This document shows positions 18,913 through 28,100 of a stretch of 33,152 nucleotides of DNA, in pieces. A program made the position numbers and the translations under genes. This DNA comes from an uncultured Actinomycetes bacterium (GTDB lineage Bacteria > Actinomycetota > Actinomycetes > Nanopelagicales > Nanopelagicaceae), in the NCBI GenBank assembly GCA_903843225.1, contig CAIMOX010000014.1:1-33152 (forward strand), read 5' to 3'. Below the pieces are notes generated by a model. The model was not told where the DNA came from. It saw nothing but the letters and a program-made list of their open reading frames with translations, and searched no databases. Positions within the stretch are counted from its first letter, which is position 1, and each line of letters starts with the position of its first letter.

Positions 18913-20157
18913 ATGGGTGACTTAAGCATCAAGGGAAGTGGAACCGAGATCATCTCGCTCTACGACCTGCCCTGGGAGAAGATGCTTGAGGATTGGCCAG
19001 AAGATCCAGGGCTCACCTCGATGCGGGGTATCTCGCGCCACGTAGTCCGCCTGGTCCGTACCGGCGAACGTGATGAAGATGTGTATGCCGTGAAAGAGAC
19101 GGTCGAAGAGTTTTCAACGAAGGAATATGCGGTCCTACGAGAGCTCGCAACTCGCGGCGCCCCCTGCGTTGAGCCACTTGCCGTGGTGACTGGACGCCTA
19201 GATCTGCGAGGCAATGAGCTTCCGACTGCACTCGTGACCCGCTATCTGCCATATTCACTTCCATATCGCGTCATCTTAAGTTCGAGTATCACTCCTCATG
19301 AGATTACAACGATGGCAAATGCGCTCGCTCTCTTACTTGTGAAATTACATCTCCTTGGATTTTGGTGGGGTGATTGCTCGCTCTCAAATGCACTCTTTCG
19401 CCGTGACGGGAATGAATACTCGGCATACCTCGTGGATGCCGAAACTGGCGAGTTCCAAAACGTTCTCTCAGAGGGACAACGGGAGCATGATTTAGAGATT
19501 GCACTCTTTAACGTTGCGGCAGAGCTTGAAGATCTTGCGGTTGCTGGAGTCTTACACCCAGGAATGGATCCTATTCGTGCCAGCCAAGGCGTTATCTCTA
19601 GGTATCGAAGGCTCTGGGCATCACTTAAAGAACCTCAGATTTTAGATCCCAAGGATCGCCACTCTGTGGAGAAGGCGATGCGCTCGCTCCAAGATCTTGG
19701 CTTTGCTGTTGAAGAAGTTGAAGTAACGATGGATGGCGAACTCGGAAAGCTAAAGTTCTCACCTCGTCTTGTAGCAGCTGGATATCACCAGCAACGACTC
19801 AAAGCGATCCTTGGCCTTGATGCAGAAGAACTCCAAGCCAAGCGCTTGCTGGCATCCTTTGACCGATTCAGAGGACGTGAAGCTGCGACAGGTGCAACTG
19901 ATGAACAACTTGCACGACGTTGGTTGACTGAAGTCTTTGATCACGTGATGAGCCAAGTGCCCGTTGAACTTCGGGGACGAGTCGAGCCTGCCCAGATGTT
20001 CCATGAAATTCTTGAGCATCGTTATTTCTTGGGTGAGCAGGCAGGAACAGATCCAGGGCTCAGCTTTGCAACGCAAGAGTATGTCTCCAAAATTCTGCCC
20101 TTCCGGACTGATTCAGGAACTAATACCCGGGTAGCACCTGTAGTTGTCTCCCAGTAA
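18913..20157 (+). CDS. DUF4032 protein with kinase-like core
   Basis: A 414-residue protein resembling the actinobacterial DUF4032 family (N-terminal LYDLPWEKMLEDWPED, GISRHVVRLVR). The first 180 residues look like an atypical kinase: YAVKE supplies a lysine (K61), GDCSLSNALF supplies the HRD-loop-like D154 and N159, and LVDAETGEF supplies a DFG-like aspartate (D175). The last 200 residues, mostly helical, have no recognised catalytic motif. Start: GGAG about 9 nt before the ATG at 18913, with family alignment beginning near there; an in-frame ATG at 18895 would add six residues. Substrate and pathway unknown. Confidence 0.85.
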   Translation: MGDLSIKGSGTEIISLYDLPWEKMLEDWPEDPGLTSMRGISRHVVRLVRTGERDEDVYAVKETVEEFSTKEYAVLRELATRGAPCVEPLAVVTGRLDLRGNELPTALVTRYLPYSLPYRVILSSSITPHEITTMANALALLLVKLHLLGFWWGDCSLSNALFRRDGNEYSAYLVDAETGEFQNVLSEGQREHDLEIALFNVAAELEDLAVAGVLHPGMDPIRASQGVISRYRRLWASLKEPQILDPKDRHSVEKAMRSLQDLGFAVEEVEVTMDGELGKLKFSPRLVAAGYHQQRLKAILGLDAEELQAKRLLASFDRFRGREAATGATDEQLARRWLTEVFDHVMSQVPVELRGRVEPAQMFHEILEHRYFLGEQAGTDPGLSFATQEYVSKILPFRTDSGTNTRVAPVVVSQ

Positions 20158-20205
20158 TTTACCCAGAACCTTTGCGAACTGTGACGAGAGCGCTCAAAAG
20201 TTTGG

Positions 20206-20211
20206 CAGGAT
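20206..20211 (+). promoter_or_regulatory. Leaderless -10 element of the thioredoxin/TPR gene
   Basis: CAGGAT ends 6 nt before the ATG at 20218. The preceding region holds a perfect 8-bp palindrome, GAGCGCTC, at 20188-20195. Confidence 0.35.
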
Positions 20212-20217
20212 AGGGGC

Positions 20218-21147
20218 ATGAGCACGCCACAGTTACCCCGAGGATTCGGCAAGAACGGCGGTCTCGGAAACCTGGGTGGGGCATTTGATTTGAGCTCGCT
20301 GCGCCAACCCGCGGTTGCACTTGATCCAGAAGAACTTGGTTATGTTGTCACAGCGGCGAATCTTGTCTCCGAACTCTTACCTGCATCCCACGATGCGGTC
20401 GCGATTATCTTGTGCTGGTCAGCGCGTAGTCCGGGTGCTCAATCGCTAATCCCCATCATGCGTGGATTTAATCGTGATGACGAGTCTCCTGAAGGAGATC
20501 CAACGTGGATCTTTGGAACAGTCAATGTCGACACCGAGCCATCTGTCGCCAAGGCGCTTCACGTTCAGTCAGTACCTCTCGCCATTGCAATTATTCAAGA
20601 ACAACTGGTTCCGCTCTTCGAATCAGTCCCACCACCGGAGCAAGTGCGCGCCGTGATCAATAAGGTTTTAGAACTTGCCGCACAGAAGGGGGTTGGTGTT
20701 GCACCCGAGGTAGGCGAACCATCTGAGCTAACCATTGAACCTGAAGAAGAAGCGGCGATGGCTGCCTTGGAAACTGGTGACTTCAACGCAGCAAAGATCG
20801 CTTACCAGAGCTGGATTGCAAAATCTCCGTCAAATAAGATGGCGGTATTGGGCCTTGCACAAGTAGAACTCTTACTAAGAATTGACGGGTTAGATCCGGT
20901 CGCTGTGAAAGCTAGCGCTGATGGTGAACCCACAAATATTAAACTTGCGATGCAGGCAGCTGATTGCGATCTCGCCGAAGGAGACTTTGATGCTGCAGCA
21001 GCCAGACTTATTACAACGGTGAAGCTCACCGCTGGTGATGAACGTAAAGCGGTACGCGAGCATCTCTTGACGCTCTTTACCTTGATTGACTCTGATGATC
21101 CTCGCCTTGCCAAGGCCCGTACCCAGTTAGCGAGCGCACTGTTCTGA
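20218..21147 (+). CDS. Thioredoxin-fold/TPR protein, CnoX (YbbN)-like
   Basis: A 309-residue cytoplasmic protein. Residues about 35-165 have the thioredoxin-like strand pattern (AIILCWSARSPGAQSLIPIM, TVNVDTEPSVAKALHVQSVPLAI) with the cis-proline in QSVPLAI. The CxxC redox pair is missing: WSARSPG replaces WCGPC. Residues about 180-309 hold TPR-like helices (ALETGDFNAAKIAYQSWI, NKMAVLGLAQVELLL, CDLAEGDFDAAAARL). This layout matches CnoX/YbbN, a chaperone-like partner of DnaK/GroEL. The TGA stop overlaps the MFS ATG by one base. Confidence 0.88.
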   Translation: MSTPQLPRGFGKNGGLGNLGGAFDLSSLRQPAVALDPEELGYVVTAANLVSELLPASHDAVAIILCWSARSPGAQSLIPIMRGFNRDDESPEGDPTWIFGTVNVDTEPSVAKALHVQSVPLAIAIIQEQLVPLFESVPPPEQVRAVINKVLELAAQKGVGVAPEVGEPSELTIEPEEEAAMAALETGDFNAAKIAYQSWIAKSPSNKMAVLGLAQVELLLRIDGLDPVAVKASADGEPTNIKLAMQAADCDLAEGDFDAAAARLITTVKLTAGDERKAVREHLLTLFTLIDSDDPRLAKARTQLASALF

Positions 21148-22364
21148 TGGTCACTATCTCCAAGCAAGAGTCCTTTTACACAAAGGCGATCTTCTTCCTC
21201 TTCGGTGTCGGCGTCATCATGATCGCTCCACGTACCCCTGATCTCAAAGCAAACCTTCGAGTCGATAACGGCACACTTGGAACGTTAATATCAATCGGGA
21301 CTATCGGAGCGTTCGTCGCTCTCGTCTATATGGGACAGATCGTCCATCGCTTTGGCGCAAAACCTGTACTCATTGCATCATCTACCTGGCTGTATACCGC
21401 AATGATTATTCAACCTCATCTTCACAGGCCCTTGCTCTTCGCGCTCGATCAGATTGCCTGCGGCATCGGGTGGGCGGGATATCACATCACCGTAAACTCG
21501 CAAGCCCTCTATCGCCAGAAGTTAAGTGGCATTCCGATTCTCCCAAGACTTCATGGCACATGGAGCGCCGGCGCTCTTCTGACTGCGATCATTGCTGTCG
21601 GAATCACCTCGCATGTGACGCTGGCGGTACATGTGGGTGTAGGTCTCTCGATAATCTGGATTGCAACAATGGTGAGCATCTTTAAGCTCGACGGTGTTCT
21701 TTTGCCTGGATCAACTGACCATATTGAAGAAGATTCGCGACCAAGTGTGAAATCCATCATCACCTACCTCAAGGAGGAGTGGATCATCGTCATCGCTGTG
21801 ACGATGGGAATCATGCTCGAGATGTCGACCAATGACTGGGCCTCACTCTTTACCAAGGAAGATATCAAGGCCTCATCATCCCTGAGTATTTTGAGTTACA
21901 TCGCGTATGGCTCAGGAATGATTATTGGCCGGCTCAATCTTCACACCGTCTATCGCTTCTACTCAGAGAAGTTCTTGTTACGGACGAGTGCAATCTTTGG
22001 TGGTGGGCTCTTTATTCTCTTGATCCAGATCGCATCCCATATCGCGCCACATCACCACACAATCGGCTTGCTCTGTGCTGTCCTTGGTTTCTTATGTGGT
22101 GGACTCGGTTCGGCCTTTATGTCCCCAGGAATGACAACAATCGCGACCCGGCACTCAAGATTCCCGGCAGGCTTTGTCGTCGCACAAATGGCGCTAGTGA
22201 ACACAGCTATCTTCTTCTTCGCCAAACTTGTCATCGCATGGGTGGCTCAAGCGACATCGATTACGACTGCGTTGATGATTCCAGGCTCTGTGCTCTTAGT
22301 TACCGCAATCTTTGCAAATCTTGGAAGCGATCAGGTAGAACTTTCAGAGTCTCGCGAAAATTAG
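21147..22364 (+). CDS. Major facilitator superfamily transporter
   Basis: A 405-residue integral membrane protein with about 12 hydrophobic segments in two halves separated by a charged loop near residues 188-208. The first half has the loop VHRFGAKPVL near 62-71, corresponding to the MFS A-motif but degenerate. It looks like the sugar/FucP-like or drug-type group, with no substrate motif that I can assign. Start overlaps the previous stop (TGATG), so it is coupled to the CnoX-like gene. It converges on aceE with one base between stops. Confidence 0.88.
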   Translation: MVTISKQESFYTKAIFFLFGVGVIMIAPRTPDLKANLRVDNGTLGTLISIGTIGAFVALVYMGQIVHRFGAKPVLIASSTWLYTAMIIQPHLHRPLLFALDQIACGIGWAGYHITVNSQALYRQKLSGIPILPRLHGTWSAGALLTAIIAVGITSHVTLAVHVGVGLSIIWIATMVSIFKLDGVLLPGSTDHIEEDSRPSVKSIITYLKEEWIIVIAVTMGIMLEMSTNDWASLFTKEDIKASSSLSILSYIAYGSGMIIGRLNLHTVYRFYSEKFLLRTSAIFGGGLFILLIQIASHIAPHHHTIGLLCAVLGFLCGGLGSAFMSPGMTTIATRHSRFPAGFVVAQMALVNTAIFFFAKLVIAWVAQATSITTALMIPGSVLLVTAIFANLGSDQVELSESREN

Positions 22365-22365
22365 A

Positions 22366-25092
22366 TCAGCCAGAGCCTTCAGTATTACCAGCGTCAGCGG
22401 CGCTCACATCGTGGATCTGATACTTATCCATCGCCTCACGCAAGACCTTCGCCTTAACCTCGCCCATCTCAACGAGCTGCGCGATCGCAGCAACAGTGAT
22501 TGATTCGGCATCGACATTAAAGTGTCTGCGGAGTGCGCCACGAGTATCTGATAACCCAAAGCCATCGGTACCAAGTGAATAGAACGGTTGCTTTACCCAC
22601 GGCTGGATCTGATCTTGGACTGCGCGCATGAAGTCAGAGACTGCGACAACAGGACCCTCTTGGCCTTGTAGTTTCTTGGTGATGTAGGCGCTCTGGCGAT
22701 CATCTGGATTGAGAAGATTGTGGCGATCAACCGCTAAGCCATCACGACGAAGTTCATTCCAGGAAGTAACTGACCAGACGTTCGCTGCAATACCCCACTC
22801 ATCGGCGAGCTTTTGCTGCGCCGCAAGTGCCCACTGCATAGAGATGCCTGAAGCCAAGAGCTGGACAGTGCGCTTATGGCCACGTGGGGCAGGAGAGTAG
22901 AGATAGATACCCTTCAGCAAACCTTCGACGTCGAGATTCTCTGGCTCTGCCGGTTGCAAGATCGGTTCGTTATAGACGGTGAGATAGTAATAAATATTCT
23001 CACTCTTCTCGCCGTACATGCGCTTGAGGCCATCCTTCATGATCTGGCCAAGTTCGAAACCAAATGCTGGGTCGTATGAGACGACGGCAGGGTTGGTAGC
23101 GGCAAGAAGTAATGAGTGGCCATCTTCGTGTTGAAGACCTTCACCATTCAAAGTTGTGCGACCAGCGGTAGCTCCGAGAACAAAGCCACGAACCATCTGA
23201 TCCGCTGCAGCCCAGAAGGCATCACCGGTACGTTGGAAACCAAACATTGAATAGAAGATATAGACCGGGATCATTGGCTCATCGTGTGTCGAGTAAGAGC
23301 TACCGACAGCAGTGAAGGATGCAACAGATCCAGCTTCGTTAATACCTTCATGCAGAATCACACCTGATGTTGATTCCTTGTAGGAGAGCATCAATTCACG
23401 ATCGACCGAGGTATAGGTCTGACCATGCGGTGAATAAATCTTGAGAGTTGGGAAGAGTGAATCCATACCGAAGGTACGAGCCTCATCAGGAATGATCGGA
23501 ACAAAGCGTGGACCGATTCCTTCAGCCTTCACGAGATCCTTAAAGAGACGGACAAAGGCCATCGTTGTGGCAACGCCTTGAGCGCCAGAGCCGCGTCGGA
23601 CTGCATCGTATGCCTTCTCTTCAGGCATTGGTAGCGGACGAGATACCTTCTGACGAGAAGGAATAGAACCACCGAGAGCGTTGCGACGATCCATCAAGTA
23701 CTTATATTCTGCTGAATCTTCAGCTGGGCGAAAATACGGAGGTAACTTCGCGTCGATCGCTTCATCAGGAATCGGAATCTCAAGACGGTTCTTGAAGGCG
23801 ACGAGATCTTCTGCGGTCATCTTCTTCATCTGGTGGGTTGAGTTACGCGCTTCAAAAGTTGAACCAAGGGTCCAGCCCTTTACAGTCTTTGCAAGGATTA
23901 CTGTTGGACGACCATTATGTGAAGTTGCAGCTTGGTAAGCAGCATAAAGCTTGCGGTAATCGTGGCCACCACGTTGGAGCGCCCAGATCTCATCATCGCT
24001 CATGTGTGCAACAAGTGCTGCGCAGCGAGGATCGCGACCGAAGAAGTGCTCACGGATATATGCACCAGATTCACCCTTGTAGGTCTGGTAATCACCATCA
24101 GGAGTCTTATTCATTAATTCAACGAGTGCGCCCTCACGATCGGCAGCAAGGAGTGCATCCCAACCGCGACCCCAGACAACCTTAATAACGTTCCAACCGG
24201 CGCCACCGAAGATTGATTCAAGCTCTTGGATGATCTTGCCGTTACCGCGAACTGGACCATCGAGGCGTTGGAGGTTGCAGTTAATAACAAAGGTGAGGTT
24301 ATCGAGGCCCTCGCGCGCTGCAATACCAATTGCGCCAAGTGATTCAGGCTCATCAGTCTCGCCATCACCAAGGAATGCCCAGACATGTTGCTGCGAAGTA
24401 TCTTTAATTCCGCGACCTTGGAGGTAGCGATTAAAGCGCGCTTGATAAATTGCATTGATCGGGCCAAGGCCCATGGAGACTGTTGGGAACTCCCAAAACT
24501 CTGGCATCAAACGTGGATGCGGATAAGAGGAGAGTCCGCCACCTGAATGTGAAACTTCTTGACGGAAGCCATCCATCTGATGTTCGGTGAAGCGACCTTC
24601 AACAAATGCGCGGGCATACATGCCAGGACTTGCGTGACCTTGGAAGAAGATCTGATCTCCGCCGCCCGGATGGTTCTTACCCTTGAAGAAATGGTTGAAG
24701 CCAACTTCATAGAGTGAGGCAGAGGATGCAAAGGTAGAGATATGTCCACCGACTCCAACGCCAGGGCGCTGGGCACGGTGAACCATAACTGCTGCATTCC
24801 AACGGATGAATGCGCGGATTCTGCGCTCCATAGCTTCATCGCCAGGGAATTGTGGTTCGCGGGCAGATGGGATCGTATTGATGTAATCGGTGGTGCGAAG
24901 TTGTGAAATTCCGACATTCTTCTCTTGCGCACGCTGCATCATCTGCAGGGCGATATATCGGGCACGAACTGGCCCTGAGCTCTTAAGGAGTGCATCGAAG
25001 GACTCCTGCCATTCAGCGGTCTCGGCTGGATCGGTATCCACGAGCTGGTCGATGAGGTGGTCAGGGGTTTCGTAATGTGAACTCATGGCCAT
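22366..25092 (-). CDS. aceE: Pyruvate dehydrogenase E1 component, homodimeric
   Basis: A 908-residue thiamine-diphosphate enzyme that decarboxylates pyruvate and passes the acetyl group to the E2 lipoyl domain. The TPP motif GDGETDEPE is at 242-250 and the NCNLQRLDG continuation at 271-279. The homodimeric E1 layout and size match E. coli AceE and its actinobacterial relatives. E2 and E3 are not in the window. The start at 25092 has a complete leaderless promoter upstream; an in-frame ATG at 25086 also has a TAAGAT 6 nt upstream and is possible. It diverges from the DUF3052 gene, as in other actinobacteria. Confidence 0.97.
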   Translation of the reverse strand: MAMSSHYETPDHLIDQLVDTDPAETAEWQESFDALLKSSGPVRARYIALQMMQRAQEKNVGISQLRTTDYINTIPSAREPQFPGDEAMERRIRAFIRWNAAVMVHRAQRPGVGVGGHISTFASSASLYEVGFNHFFKGKNHPGGGDQIFFQGHASPGMYARAFVEGRFTEHQMDGFRQEVSHSGGGLSSYPHPRLMPEFWEFPTVSMGLGPINAIYQARFNRYLQGRGIKDTSQQHVWAFLGDGETDEPESLGAIGIAAREGLDNLTFVINCNLQRLDGPVRGNGKIIQELESIFGGAGWNVIKVVWGRGWDALLAADREGALVELMNKTPDGDYQTYKGESGAYIREHFFGRDPRCAALVAHMSDDEIWALQRGGHDYRKLYAAYQAATSHNGRPTVILAKTVKGWTLGSTFEARNSTHQMKKMTAEDLVAFKNRLEIPIPDEAIDAKLPPYFRPAEDSAEYKYLMDRRNALGGSIPSRQKVSRPLPMPEEKAYDAVRRGSGAQGVATTMAFVRLFKDLVKAEGIGPRFVPIIPDEARTFGMDSLFPTLKIYSPHGQTYTSVDRELMLSYKESTSGVILHEGINEAGSVASFTAVGSSYSTHDEPMIPVYIFYSMFGFQRTGDAFWAAADQMVRGFVLGATAGRTTLNGEGLQHEDGHSLLLAATNPAVVSYDPAFGFELGQIMKDGLKRMYGEKSENIYYYLTVYNEPILQPAEPENLDVEGLLKGIYLYSPAPRGHKRTVQLLASGISMQWALAAQQKLADEWGIAANVWSVTSWNELRRDGLAVDRHNLLNPDDRQSAYITKKLQGQEGPVVAVSDFMRAVQDQIQPWVKQPFYSLGTDGFGLSDTRGALRRHFNVDAESITVAAIAQLVEMGEVKAKVLREAMDKYQIHDVSAADAGNTEGSG

Positions 25093-25098
25093 ATCTTA

Positions 25099-25126
25099 AA
25101 GGTAAATATTCACCTTGAAATGTCGA
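25099..25126 (-). promoter_or_regulatory. Leaderless promoter of aceE
   Basis: On the minus strand TCGACA (25126-25121), a 16-nt spacer and TACCTT (25104-25099) end 6 nt before the ATG at 25092. The -35 differs from TTGACA at one base. Confidence 0.5.
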
Positions 25127-25145
25127 TGGCGCAGCCCCGAGGGCT

Positions 25146-25171
25146 TGCACTATCGGCCCAATCGGAGTGCA
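25146..25171. repeat. Inverted repeat in the aceE/DUF3052 divergent region
   Basis: TGCACT (25146-25151) and AGTGCA (25166-25171) flank 14 nt that contain a direct ATCGG repeat. It lies upstream of the DUF3052 start (25180) and next to a -10-like TAGCCT at 25174-25179, so it could be an operator. Confidence 0.4.
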
Positions 25172-25179
25172 CTTAGCCT

Positions 25180-25593
25180 GTGAATGCAGCAGAAAGCGCA
25201 GATCGCATGGGGATCGCACCCGGGGAGTTGATCCTTGAGGTTGGGCTCGATGACGATTGTGATTTCGACCTGAGGCAGGCGATCTCAGATCGCGCCACCA
25301 CCCCACTTCTCAATGATGACTCAGATGAAGTCGTCGATGCCGTTCTCTTATGGTTCCGTGAAGATGATGGAGATCTCGTTGATCATCTCGTTGATGCCCT
25401 CACCTATTTAAGTGAGAGTGGCCGCATCTGGCTGATGACTCCCAAGGTCGGGCAACCAGGCCACGTCGATGCCGCCGATATTCAAGATGCGGTGCCGACT
25501 GCGGGTTTATCTCAAACTGTGTCATTCTTAGCCGCTCCTGAGTGGAGCGCTACTCGTTTAGTTGCACGCAAATCTAGCCAAGCAAAGAAGTAA
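25180..25593 (+). CDS. DUF3052 family protein
   Basis: A 137-residue acidic cytoplasmic protein. It matches the actinobacterial DUF3052 family, including the N-terminal segment around MGIAPGELILEVGLDDDCD, the central AVLLWFREDDGDLVDHLVDAL near 65-85, WLMTPKVGQPGHV near 96-108, and the C-terminal WSATRLV. Its function is not known; neighbouring genes (aceE, peroxiredoxin) are the same in Mycobacterium and Streptomyces. GTG start at 25180; an ATG at 25207 is an alternative. It continues into the peroxiredoxin gene after 28 nt. Confidence 0.85.
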   Translation: MNAAESADRMGIAPGELILEVGLDDDCDFDLRQAISDRATTPLLNDDSDEVVDAVLLWFREDDGDLVDHLVDALTYLSESGRIWLMTPKVGQPGHVDAADIQDAVPTAGLSQTVSFLAAPEWSATRLVARKSSQAKK

Positions 25594-25621
25594 CTACTCA
25601 CCATCATCAAGAAGAGGAATC

Positions 25622-26080
25622 ATGTCACTCACCATCGGCCAAGCCGCTCCAAACTTCACACTCACCAATCAATTTGGCGAGGCTGTTGAGCTCTCATCAT
25701 TTAGGGGAAAGAAGAACGTTGTCATCGTCTTCTACCCATTCGCCTTCTCAGGTATCTGCACTGGTGAGCTCTGCGCATTGCGCGATGACCTCGGTGCATA
25801 TCAAAATGAAGGAACCGAACTCCTCGCGATCTCATGCGATCCGATGTATTCGCTCAAGGCTTTCGCTGAAGCCGAAGGCTACAAGTTCAACCTCCTTGCA
25901 GATTTCTGGCCACATGGTGAAGTCACCAAGGCCTATGGCCTCTTCAATGAAGATCGCGGCTTCGCAATTCGCGGAACCTTCATCGTCGATATGGAAGGCA
26001 TCCTGCGCTGGCAGGTAGTCAATGGCCCAGGAGATGCGCGTAACGCTGCCGATTACAAGGCTGCACTCGCAAGCCTCTAA
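25622..26080 (+). CDS. Peroxiredoxin, AhpE type
   Basis: A 152-residue thiol peroxidase that reduces hydrogen peroxide and organic hydroperoxides in the cytoplasm. The active-site motif FYPFAFSGICTGELC at 37-51 has the peroxidatic C46, with serine instead of threonine in the PxxxTxxC motif. A second cysteine, C51, lies five residues on and could resolve the sulfenic acid, or the enzyme may use an external thiol as 1-Cys AhpE does. An AGAGGAA Shine-Dalgarno fixes the ATG at 25622 and rejects the longer frame that begins inside the DUF3052 gene. Confidence 0.93.
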   Translation: MSLTIGQAAPNFTLTNQFGEAVELSSFRGKKNVVIVFYPFAFSGICTGELCALRDDLGAYQNEGTELLAISCDPMYSLKAFAEAEGYKFNLLADFWPHGEVTKAYGLFNEDRGFAIRGTFIVDMEGILRWQVVNGPGDARNAADYKAALASL

Positions 26081-26097
26081 GCGGCACGCTCCAGAAT

Positions 26098-26126
26098 TTC
26101 ACTATCCCCGGGCTCACTAGTAGAGT
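26098..26126 (+). promoter_or_regulatory. Possible promoter of tRNA-Val
   Basis: TTCACT (26098-26103), 17 nt and TAGAGT (26121-26126) lie about 45 nt before the tRNA. The match to consensus is moderate. Confidence 0.3.
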
Positions 26127-26170
26127 TCGGGGCTCAAGCTTCTACACGCCACCGCGAATGAAGTTTGAAT

Positions 26171-26242
26171 GGGTGGTTAGCTCAGTGGTAGAGCGCCTCG
26201 TTTACACCGAGGATGTCGGGGGTTCGAAACCCTCACCGCCCA
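26171..26242 (+). tRNA. tRNA-Val (UAC anticodon)
   Basis: A 72-nt cloverleaf. The acceptor arm GGGTGGT pairs with ACCGCCC (one G-U), the D arm is GCTC/GAGC, the anticodon arm CCTCG/CGAGG encloses TTTACAC with anticodon TAC, and the T arm GGGGG/CCCTC encloses TTCGAAA. The discriminator is A and CCA is not encoded. It lies 90 nt after the peroxiredoxin gene and 56 nt before the zinc-ribbon gene on the same strand. Confidence 0.97.
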
Positions 26243-26298
26243 CACGTCACACAAATACATATCTTGGAATTCCTAGCGAATTCACAAAGGAGCAACTC

Positions 26299-27024
26299 AT
26301 GAAGGCATCTGTAGCCCATCAGAACTTGCTCATTGATCTTCAGAAGATCGACACCACAATTCTCGCCTGCGGAGTAAAGCTGGCAAACCTTCCTGAGCAC
26401 GAGCAGATCAAAGCGATCCACAAGCGCCTCGAAGATGCTGCGATAGAGCTCAAGGTTGTTGAGACCGAGCTCGAAGATGTCTCGATTGATTTACGACGAT
26501 CTGAAGTAGATGTTGAGTCAGTTGTAGATCGCATCAAGAAAGATGAAGCCCGCCTCAGCGCCGGTACTGCATCTCCTAAAGAGCTTGAGCAGACACAACA
26601 CGAGCTCGCTACCTTGACCAAGCGCAAGGCAGAACTTGAAGATGCCGAACTCGAAATCATGATGCGCCATGACTTAGTCAAAAAGCGCCTCGATGAGCTC
26701 GCGAGCGATGAAGTCGGTCTCAAGCAATTAGAGCTCGAACTCAATGTTCGTCTCGAGAATTCCAATACTTCAATCGCCGCAGAGCTAGACCGTGCGAAGA
26801 GTGATCGAGCCGCTTTAGTTCCACAGATTGATACACCGCTTTATGATCTCTATGAAAAGGTCCGCGGATCAGCCAATGGAGTTGGAGCCGCGCTCTTGAT
26901 CGGAAATAAGTGCGATGGCTGTCATTTAGAGATTAACGCGATTGAGATTGAACGTATTAAGGGTTTAGCTGCTGATGAAATCCTCCGCTGTGAAGAGTGT
27001 CGCCGAATCTTGGTTCGTATTTAA
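26299..27024 (+). CDS. C4-type zinc-ribbon coiled-coil protein
   Basis: A 241-residue protein. Residues about 10-190 form a long heptad-like coiled coil rich in L, E, K and D. The C-terminus has a zinc ribbon with CDGC near 203-206 and CEEC near 230-233. It matches the actinobacterial family of Mycobacterium Rv2229c, which is also followed by the RNase H/phosphatase gene. Role unknown; nucleic-acid binding is a reasonable inference. The AAAGGAG Shine-Dalgarno at 26286-26292 fixes the ATG; an in-frame longer frame reaching back through the tRNA is an artefact. The stop overlaps the next ATG (TAATG). Confidence 0.92.
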   Translation: MKASVAHQNLLIDLQKIDTTILACGVKLANLPEHEQIKAIHKRLEDAAIELKVVETELEDVSIDLRRSEVDVESVVDRIKKDEARLSAGTASPKELEQTQHELATLTKRKAELEDAELEIMMRHDLVKKRLDELASDEVGLKQLELELNVRLENSNTSIAAELDRAKSDRAALVPQIDTPLYDLYEKVRGSANGVGAALLIGNKCDGCHLEINAIEIERIKGLAADEILRCEECRRILVRI

Positions 27025-28097
27025 TGGCACGCCATTTTCAGATCACCGCGGATGGTGGTTCACGCGGCAATCCTGGACCTGCAGCATATGGAGCGGTAGT
27101 TTCCGAAAACGGAAAGATTCTCGCAGAGCTCTACGCAACAATCGGTATTGCATCCAATAACGTCGCTGAATATTCAGGGTTAATCGCGGGACTTGAGCAT
27201 GCTCACTCACTCGATGTCGAAGCGACTATTGAAGTAAAGATGGATTCCAAGCTGGTCGTGGAGCAGATGTCAGGTCGCTGGCAGATTAAGCACCCTGATA
27301 TGCGTGAGCTGGCCAAGAAAGCTCGCGATATTCACGCGCTCTCACTCATCACATTTACATGGATTCCGCGTGATCAGAACTCACATGCTGATCGCCTAGC
27401 CAACAAGGCGCTCGATGGTGAAGTTGCGCAGAGTCCGATGGTCCAGAAGAACTTCCTTCACCAAAGATTGATTTCGGATGAAGTTCCAACAACCATCATT
27501 TTGATCCGGCACGGCGAGACCCCGCTTACTCCAGAGCGTCGCTTTAGTGGCTCGGGAGGCTCGAATCCTGGTCTTACTGAGAAGGGTCGTGCTCAAGCTC
27601 GTGCGGTTGGCAAGGAGCTGGCAGCACGTAAGCCTGATGTGCTTCTGGTTTCACCGATGCAACGCACCCGCGATACCGCGGAAGAGATCGCACAATTTGT
27701 GGAGATCGCACCCGTCTTTGAAGAAGAGTGGATCGAAGCATCCTTTGGACATTGGGATGGTCTTACTCCGCATGAAGTTGAAGCGCAGTACCCAGAAGAG
27801 TTTGCGATGTGGGTCTCTGATCCTTGGTATGCCCAAGGTGGCGGTGAAGCGTATGCAGCCGTTGCAGAGCGAGTGGGCACAGCTCTGGCTAAAATTGCGG
27901 CCGAGCATGCTGGTAAAACAGTCGCGATTGTTACTCATAACGTTGTTGTGAAAGGTGCCGTCTGCGTTGCGCTACAGACACCCATTGAAAGTATTTATCA
28001 TGTTGATATCGCGCCATGCAGTATTACAACGATCAAGATCTGGCCGTCAGATGGTCTCACCGCTCTGATGTCTATGTCAGAGCGGCCACAATCCTAA
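27024..28097 (+). CDS. Bifunctional RNase HI / histidine phosphatase
   Basis: A 357-residue fusion. The N-terminal RNase HI domain (1-135) has the catalytic carboxylates D10, E49, D74 and D123 and cleaves RNA in RNA-DNA hybrids. The C-terminal histidine phosphatase domain (155-357) has the RHGE motif at 162-165, SPMQRTRDTAEE near 210-221, and THN with H305. The same fusion is Rv2228c in Mycobacterium, whose second domain has been linked to alpha-ribazole phosphatase activity in cobalamin synthesis. The true start is the ATG at 27024, overlapping the previous stop by one base. Confidence 0.95.
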   Translation: MARHFQITADGGSRGNPGPAAYGAVVSENGKILAELYATIGIASNNVAEYSGLIAGLEHAHSLDVEATIEVKMDSKLVVEQMSGRWQIKHPDMRELAKKARDIHALSLITFTWIPRDQNSHADRLANKALDGEVAQSPMVQKNFLHQRLISDEVPTTIILIRHGETPLTPERRFSGSGGSNPGLTEKGRAQARAVGKELAARKPDVLLVSPMQRTRDTAEEIAQFVEIAPVFEEEWIEASFGHWDGLTPHEVEAQYPEEFAMWVSDPWYAQGGGEAYAAVAERVGTALAKIAAEHAGKTVAIVTHNVVVKGAVCVALQTPIESIYHVDIAPCSITTIKIWPSDGLTALMSMSERPQS

Positions 28098-28100
28098 GTT

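Noticed and set aside
22364-22366. Missing terminator between the MFS gene and aceE
   Set aside because: Convergent genes here and at 10689-10691, 15530-15534 and 28097-28101 are separated by 1-3 nt; this is a general feature of the window rather than a special site.
25562-25621. Longer peroxiredoxin start
   Set aside because: It begins inside the DUF3052 gene, and the family N-terminus (SLTIGQAAPNF) begins at the ATG at 25622 behind a clear Shine-Dalgarno.
26158-26298. N-terminal extension of the zinc-ribbon protein
   Set aside because: The extension would translate the tRNA-Val sequence. A good Shine-Dalgarno fixes the start at 26299.
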